Below are positions 57,494-64,000 of a DNA stretch of 64,000 nucleotides, in pieces. Made by a program: the position numbers and the translations under genes. Source of the stretch: Phoronis australis (lineage: Eukaryota > Phoronida > Phoronidae); assembly GCA_002633005.1 (NCBI GenBank), contig NMRA01000007.1, positions 1,437,917-1,501,916 of the forward strand, written 5' to 3'. The notes under the pieces were generated by a model. It saw only the letters and a program-made list of their open reading frames with translations, was not told where the DNA came from and made no database searches. The stretch's first letter is position 1, and each line of letters opens with the position of its first letter.

Positions 57494-58250
57494 AGTATAC
57501 AGCTTTACAGCGATGTAGTTAAAAAATAACCAAAAATGTTACAAAAAATTAGTCACTAAAAACGACACTCTTACTGGAGTAAACTTAATTATTTACCGCA
57601 TTGTTGGAAAAATTGGCGTTGTTCTACCATTATTCTGCAGCTAATATTGTGGTGCGATCTTTTGCTTGGCTTCGGCGCCATAATATATTGCGTCGCCTAT
57701 TGGCCACTTTCTTAATTCACCGATTCCTCAATCTACTGTTCTCCCACGAGGTTGAGTACATGTCACAATAAATTATCAGAACTGGCGTTATTTCGTTACA
57801 AGTTTTCAGTATTTTAATACTAGGAAACTGAATTTTAGAACAAAATTTGCTGCTGCGAAGCTGTCATATCATATCCTGAGAGATGTCGCAAATTAATAAA
57901 TTGCGCGTGCGCGTGTCACAAGCGAATTGCTTTCTAAACGATGACGGACTATTCTTTGTTAAAAAAAGACAAAGAATTATGCAACAAAATGACGTTTATT
58001 AGATTTTTTTTACTTTAACATTTGCAAAGGGCAAGGTGAGTGTCGGATAACTCCCAGATTTTGCATGCACAGGCCGACGGTCGTTAGCTGCACCACGGAG
58101 TAGTACAACATAATAGTCCTAGGCTCTACATGTACATGTTAATAATATTTCACGAGATGACAAGCAGAACTACCGGGGCTGTGTGAAATTTCGGGGTCTA
58201 ACGGAGATACACAGTGGTACCTAAGTCACCCAGCTAGCTATATGAAGACT
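56706..58250. repeat. Diverged direct duplication of about 0.65 kb
   Basis: Segment 56706-57317 is related along its length to 57571-58250. Shared words include GAGTAAACT(A/T)AATTATTTA, AGTATTTTAATAC and TGGGAAATTTCGGGG / TGTGAAATTTCGGGG. One copy lies inside the TIR element and the other just outside it. Confidence 0.8.
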
Positions 58251-58314
58251 AATGTCAAAATCCACTTTATTGTGTTCCTGCAGGGCTCGATGTTATGAAA
58301 ATCGCCAGGTCGCA

Positions 58315-58395
58315 TTTTGCAACCTAGCCAAAATCCCAGGTCGCATTTTCAAAATGTAGCTCCCATTCATAAATGCCAGGTCGCAAAATTTTACC
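58315..58395. repeat. CCAGGTCGCATTTT short repeats
   Basis: GCCAGGTCGCATTTT, CCCAGGTCGCATTTT and GCCAGGTCGCAAAATTTT occur within about 95 bases. Non-coding; possibly a fragment of an interspersed repeat. Confidence 0.7.
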
Positions 58396-58988
58396 GCTAT
58401 TTTTACGTGCTAAAATTGATTTTAAGATCACCAAGAAAATGTTTAGGTTATGCTCAAAATCTAAATAACACACCGAGTAGGTCTACATTTATACTATCCT
58501 AACTTGGGTCCTATATTTTTGTGCCGAATAAACGTAGTCGTGATCATGAGTGTTGCTGTATTGCAAAATCATTCTCCTGGGCTGATTTGAAAAATTAAAA
58601 GTTTTACCAATTATTTTTTTCACTCCTCTTTTCAAATATTGCATCAAAAACTACACAAAATGCTCTCCATAAAAAGTATGGTCATCTAGGCTGGATTGTA
58701 ATCAGCTGATGGGAAGCCAATTATCCTCAAAGGTGACTGGATGAATAGAGCAGCTAGGAGGGATCCTTTGATCCTCAACCCAGCCAGTGCTGCAACACAT
58801 TCAAGGTGGATAAATACCCTCTAGTTAAATCTGTTGGACCCCACTGTTTTCCCTGATCAGTAGGATTTGACATCTTTGATAAACCTCATTTAGTGGGAAT
58901 GTTCATGACCTTGTTTTAAGATATTTGGCTACATTGGAGAGAGATTCCCTCATATTGTTGAGAACAGTGGTGGATTTAGGGGGGGGGG

Positions 58989-59051
58989 NNNNNNNNNNNN
59001 NNNNNNNNNNNNNNNNNNNNNNNNNNNNNNNNNNNNNNNNNNNNNNNNNNN
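58989..59051. other. Assembly gap (63 N)
   Basis: The gap starts immediately after a run of at least ten G, which suggests sequencing failure at a homopolymer. Confidence 0.99.
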
Positions 59052-59340
59052 AATGCATAGGCCTTGAACAAATCCCGTTTTTTTAGTAATAAGGTCCACG
59101 AACCCAAAAATTCGAGTCCCCCTACATCCCTACATTTTAGGCTGGGTGCACACATGAGGTAATTACTGAGACCTTCCCCCCATCTCAAAATCCTGAAGAG
59201 ATACAAAAATTGATGAATTTTGCATAAAAAAGTGAAATATTTAACATTCAGTGGTCCAAAACCACCTCAATTTCTCTCTACCAACAGTGTCATGGCCCTA
59301 CTTTCAGAAACCCCCAAATCACACTCACAGACTCCCTGTG

Positions 59341-60011
59341 CTTTTGCTCTGCATTACATAACCTGATCTGATAACAAGCCTACACTGCTGAGGAAGATCT
59401 TTGTGTAGGGTACTGATTCCATAACATTTATATCAATTTTATTTAATGTTCATTACGAAATCTTCAGAATACAATGAATATACATAACCCAGAAAGCGCC
59501 AAGAGGCATTAGATCTGGGTAAAAAAATACAAAGAAGTCTATATACAATTATTATATACGAATACATAATAAAAAAACTGATGTTAAGAATACAATGATA
59601 TATGACAACGAATGAAAATAATTCATTTTCATACAGATGTATAAAATTCTATCCACTCACACAAAGAGATTTAATGTTATAAAGAAATTCTGATACTATT
59701 TCAAATAAAACCTTATTTTCGTTTGAGTTAAGTTCTTGACATCCATATAGAAAGAAATTAATTTTGTTGTACAATTGCGGAATTTCAGAATATTTTTTGT
59801 AAATATTGGGGTATTGTTCGAGTGCCTGGAAGACCTGTACCCTCTCCTCCTTGCATACCTCACAAGCAAAGAAAACATGAGGATATGTCTGGGTATCTCC
59901 ACAGGAATACAGAGGCTTTTGCTCTGCATTACATAACCTGATCTGATGACAAGTCTACACTGCTGAGGAAGATCTTTGTGTAGGGTTCTGATTACATAAC
60001 ATTTATATCAA
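59341..60011 (-). mobile_element. 5'-truncated LINE 3' end between 96-bp direct repeats
   Basis: The insert at 59437-59915 reads on the minus strand as the last 88 codons of an open frame ending at TAG 59649, then about 210 bp of 3' UTR ending CATTAAATAAAA. The peptide has a C-x(11)-H-x(4)-C-x(2)-C cluster (CGDTQTYPHVFFACEVC), a layout seen after the reverse transcriptase domain of some non-LTR retrotransposons. Direct repeats at 59341-59436 and 59916-60011 differ at about four bases and fit a long target duplication. Clade unassigned. Confidence 0.7.
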
Positions 60012-60951
60012 TAAAAAGAGCTTTAACTGGTTTAGCTACAGTTGATGGCCTAGGATAAGCATTGAAGTGGGAAATGCACCTAGACCAATGTTTGAGTAAA
60101 ACTTGACCCTTAGCCAATGTGACATTGAAGCATGTACGGTATACGAAAGCAATGTGACACTTGGGTGAAGCATATCATCCAAAAGTTTGTGGTGACCTGA
60201 GAGTGCTGAATAAAGTCGGAAATATTGTGTGTAGTATGCCATTAGTTTCCATAAACTGATTAAATCGTTGAATTTCTAATGTAATTCCCCTAGCTTTGCG
60301 GGACTTTTTGACAATCAACATTCCGGTTATGTTACTTATGCTCAAATTCCCTGCAATTTCTGTCACGATTCAACAAACTATTTCTAATGAAGCTATGTGT
60401 TAAGGACACTCTTGATCAAACGAACAATGCGTGATAGTAATATTAATAAATACAGTGCAACAGGTGGCCTCATTTCTTGTTGTGGTTCAATGCACAGCTT
60501 TGCTGAATCTCGAGAAAATTGAACTTTTCAGTGAATTTAGGGACGGGAGCTACGTGAGGAATTATGTAGAAGCATTTCCATGCAAGTTTTATCATTTACC
60601 AGTTAGCTGTATTACACCCATGGCATAGATCTGGAAGGTTAAACAATAGCTTGCGAAATCCACAAAACATCATTTGGCATGGGAAACCATAAAAATATAT
60701 TTAGAACAACACACACTAGTTTTTGCCCATGTTAAATTGAAGGTTGCTTCAACTGTGCTTATTGGGATAATATAATTTTGTTGTAGCATCCAATCTCCAA
60801 CAAATTACATTCTTTTGCTTTTGATATATAGAAAATATACTTTTACAGTAGCATGCCAAATATCTTACTTTTTATCATCAAATGTGGGCTTTTTGACGAA
60901 AGACAATTTGAAAAAATTCGAAACAAACCCATATCTAAACTAAAGTAATTC

Positions 60952-60975
60952 TTTCTTTTTCTTTTTCTTTTTTGA
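60952..60975. repeat. T-rich (TTTTTC)n tract
   Basis: TTCTTTCTTTTTCTTTTTCT-type low-complexity run; the neighbouring Lys-rich open frame is an artefact of it. Confidence 0.85.
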
Positions 60976-62987
60976 TGCGAATTAGTTTTAAATTTAAGTA
61001 TTAGTTTTCTGAGTAGACTTGAAAGTTCTCTACACATTGATGTTACTCAGCCCTGGCAGTTGTTATGTTGACCACAACGGTGTGAGGAGCTAGAATGTGA
61101 CATGCACATAGAACAATTTGTAGGTCAGCACATTGACATGACAATAAAACCCAGTGGACTCCCTCATTTATGCTGAAAGTAAAGTCACTGTGATTTTTAG
61201 AACTGATAAACTAGTTATGTTATGGCTAGTTTTAGATCACCTCCAGTTTTAAAATATTTAGGGAAGTTCATTACCTTATTCTAAAACTTTGAAATAACTT
61301 GAAGATAAGAGATGGCTGTGATCATACTGAAAGATCAGATATATCCAACAAGAATTTATCGAAAACAGCATGAATAGAATATCCAACATTAGGGACACTC
61401 TCACCAGTCAAGATTGGGCAACTCCACCGGTTTACATGCAACATAGCTCCAGTGAGGCACACTAGTAATTATGGGCTACCATCTGCCTAGGCAACACGTA
61501 GCCTCTCGGTTGGCCGGTTACGGGCTGCAATACTTCCCATCGCTTTCTGTACGAATTTCATCCCATATATTTTAAACGGGCGGTAGGCCAAATCCGGCCA
61601 CTGATTTGGAGTTTTCACCTCGTCAAAAATACATTTCACACTTAAACCTATCATTTAAAAAGAGCTTCTTCAGTGATCCTTTCTACTTTTACACATATCT
61701 TCGATGAAGCTTAGCTAGGAGAATTAAGGTAACTTTGGCGAAGAATTCCAACTCCACTTTTTTGGTCACCGTTAACTACAAAGTAGGCAGGCTGCGGCAT
61801 CCAGGGCGATGCCTACCGGCTGCCGAATATTGAACACAAATTAATTATGACCCTGGAATCATGAGCTTCAAGTTGAAGCAAAAGTTTTTTTTTGTTGCAA
61901 AACGGCCCAGCTGTTACCAAACAAGACATGCAGTTGAGTGAAGTACGTATCTTGTGTAGCTTTGAGTTAGGAGACTTCAAATGTAACCAAAAATAAACCC
62001 AGTTAGATAAGTGTAACGTGGCCATGTTTTTGTTGTGGTTGACCTTGGAATCTTGTCGAATTTCAAAACTTGTTACCTCATCCGCGGACAATGTACGTTC
62101 TCAAGGTACATGCAGACAAAATTCCCTTGATCTACAGTCGATGTGTACAACTGACAAATTTTTACATCATAGGCCGGTATGCACTGATTTTCAATAAATA
62201 GGTCCATTAGAGGAAAATATTTTCCTGTTTGTGCCAGCATGATGCCAAAGGGAAGGGGTTGGAGTTAACTTAGAATATTGGTTTATTATCCTCATAGTGG
62301 AGGGACAGAGCAATAGGGTATAGGCACAGGAACCATTTGATGGTTGGAGGACGAGGAACCAATCTATTCACTTTTCAATTTTATTTCAATCATAGTTCAC
62401 ATGTCAAAACTTAATAATGAATCATTGCTTAATCGACATTTATTGACACCTGCAATATTGGGAGTGGAAACCTGTCTCTGCCCCTCAACATTTTGGCAGC
62501 GGCTCGGGCGCTGCGATCATCAGGTAAAGGAATATTATGAAACCAAACAAAACATTGGCTTACATTTAAGTATGAAATTGGCACAATACCGGTAAATAAA
62601 ATGCATAAATTCCATTGTTCTTTCCAGTAAGAACAAAATATGTCAAAGGAAAGTGGAATGCTCAAAATTGTGAAAGGCCATGGGGTGTATCACTGGACAA
62701 CAATCATTTGTCTTTCAAACAAGATTAATCTAATACATGTTTTGTCCCCTTGTGTGGCAATATTTTATCACTGCAGGCAGTGCACTGGCTGGAAAAGCAC
62801 ATTAAGCCCTCAAAATACCTAACACTTGAAGTTGATAGAATCTACAAACTTACGTTTGAGGTTTTTATTAAAGCTCGTGGTCCATTGTGTGGTGATGGAA
62901 AGTCTTAATTGACATGAAGACATTGGCTATGATTTACGTGCCGATTCATGTTCTGTCATGTGATTGGAGGGGCCCAGCCCGAAGGCG

Positions 62988-63185
62988 ACTGAAGAACAAA
63001 GATGTTTGTATTATGATAGGAAGCCTTACCTAAAGCCAGTGAAAAAGCGGGCCAATTATGCAATTTTACGGGAAACCACGAGAAGAACCACTGAAGAACA
63101 AAGATGTTTGTATTATTGGGAGTCTTACCTAAAGCCAGTGAAAAAGCGGGCCAATTATGCAATTTTATGGGAAATCACGAGAAGA
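62988..63185 (+). repeat. 102-bp tandem duplication next to degenerate minisatellite
   Basis: Two units start with ACTGAAGAACAAAGATGTTT at 62988 and 63090 and share AAAGCCAGTGAAAAAGCGGG. Both keep an open frame (EEQRCLYY, YLKPVKKRANYAIL), but I see no start context or homology that would make it a gene. Confidence 0.85.
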
Positions 63186-63553
63186 TGTATGATTATTGGG
63201 ACCTCCTGTAATAGTCAGGGGCCGTGACCAAAGGTAGTCAAACAGTGGTGCCTCCAAACTAATGTTGGGTATCCTAATAATGTAACGCAATTTGCTCTTT
63301 GGCAGCCTATAGACTCTGTGGCCCCCTTCAAGTGGGCTGCCTATATTAAAATTGATGGCCTCGCTCGTCGGACGAGGTCACTCACATTAATATTGGAAGC
63401 CTCGCCAGAAGACGGCTGGAAAGCGGTGCCCATAGGCAGCCCTGCTCTTTGACCCCTTTCGGCGAGGCCCCTTATATTAACATAGGTGGCCTCGCTTTTG
63501 AGGCCTGAAATTCAATTTTTTGCCTGTCATTTTAATAAGAATATGTCATTTTA
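63186..63553 (-). repeat. Degenerate inverted copy of the palindromic minisatellite
   Basis: Contains ACATTAATATTGGAAGCCTC, CCCCTTTCGGCGAGGCCCCT and TATATTAACATAGGTGGCCT units followed by the inverted boundary repeat at 63490-63553. About six recognisable units, more diverged than at 53975-54535. Confidence 0.8.
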
Positions 63554-64000
63554 ATATGAATTCATTGTCGAGAAAAGGAAAAATTACTTCCTAGTATTTG
63601 ACTGATTTGTTGGCTATCAGCAAAAATGACATTATTTGACTTGTTGGGAAAATAGGGCTGTCTTCTTGTGATACGCAATCATTGTGGCTTGGTCAGTGAT
63701 GCACATTTGTATCTAGGTGAGTGGAGCCGACACTGAGATCAAATCATTTCAAAAACCTTCCCATGATGCATTTGGTTTCAACAGTTTCCAAATCAAGGCT
63801 CAATCCAGATCATCACTATTGTCCGTTATTAAGCATTCCGCCGTCTTTTGTCCAGCATATTTACCATGTTTCAAGGATAGTTAGTAAAAACATACAGAAC
63901 TGCCTTCATCAACCAAAATCTGATGCATCTACTTCTGGCTAATGTTTTATCATATTTTTGGAAAAATGATCCCAACTTTTCACTAATATATCAATTGCAG

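Larger units (their letters stand above)
53261..64000 (+). other. GLRX5 intron 1 (at least 10.7 kb), repeat-rich
   Basis: No second GLRX5 exon or other gene was found in this stretch. It holds the palindromic minisatellites (53975-54535 and 63186-63500), the 1-kb repeat at 54720-55690, the long-TIR element at 56155-57493 with a diverged 0.65-kb duplication, an N gap and a LINE fragment. The window ends with CACTAATATATCAATTGCAG, a good branch point plus acceptor, which may begin exon 2. Confidence 0.55.

Noticed and set aside
58976-59206. Minus-strand open frame running through the N gap.
   Set aside because: It is open only because N codons cannot be stops.
60843-61037. Lys-rich minus-strand open frame resembling a nuclear localisation segment.
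   Set aside because: It is the translation of a T/C-rich simple tract.
1-64000. Search for tRNA, rRNA, CRISPR arrays, riboswitches and bacterial operons.
   Set aside because: None was recognised by eye; the repeats are irregular eukaryotic mini- and microsatellites and transposons, not spacer-separated direct repeats. A tRNAscan or Infernal run would be decisive.

Overview
This is a eukaryotic nuclear window from an animal, most likely a marine invertebrate. The evidence is AT-rich DNA, short phase-consistent exons with GT/AG boundaries separated by introns of about 0.1 to 5 kb, many small inverted-repeat transposons, and metazoan-type genes (pyruvate kinase, a PTB-SH2 adaptor, mitochondrial GLRX5). 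I cannot fix the phylum. There are no bacterial operons, CRISPR arrays or recognisable tRNA/rRNA genes. Two assembly blemishes are visible: one n at 8327 and a 63-base N run at 58989-59051.

Layout. (1) 1-11.7 kb, minus strand: the 5' part of a pyruvate kinase gene. Six consecutive coding exons are recognisable, plus a second, diverged copy of the N-terminal exon about 0.85 kb away from the first. The catalytic C-terminal half lies beyond the left edge. (2) 15.1-16.2 kb, minus: an intronless 361-residue PTB-SH2 signalling adaptor. (3) 16.2-33.0 kb: no gene that I can support, mainly MITE-like elements and unique AT-rich DNA. (4) 33.0-52.6 kb, minus: a complete 21-exon gene that I assembled by hand. 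All phases agree and it encodes 903 residues: N-terminal ankyrin repeats, a linker, and a glycoside hydrolase family 20-like region whose catalytic Asp-Glu motif seems to be missing. (5) 52.6-53.0 kb: a 389-bp divergent promoter region. (6) 53.0 kb onward, plus: first exon of mitochondrial monothiol glutaredoxin 5, whose intron appears to fill the rest of the window. The window ends on what looks like a splice acceptor.

The most unusual signal is repeated tandem duplication of exon edges. In the ankyrin-GH20 gene, the 5' edge of exon 13 with its acceptor is present four times, and the 3' part of exon 19 with its donor is present five times. In pyruvate kinase an N-terminal exon is duplicated, and the acceptor of another exon is tandemly duplicated over 32 bp. 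Together these suggest short tandem duplication across splice sites as a local source of decoy or alternative exons.

Mobile DNA includes a 482-bp MULE-type fold-back element with a 9-bp target duplication, several MITEs, paired 1-kb interspersed repeats containing a GGAC microsatellite, a 5'-truncated LINE between 96-bp direct repeats, a 1.3-kb element with terminal inverted repeats of over 100 bp, and a palindromic minisatellite present in two inverted copies inside the GLRX5 intron.
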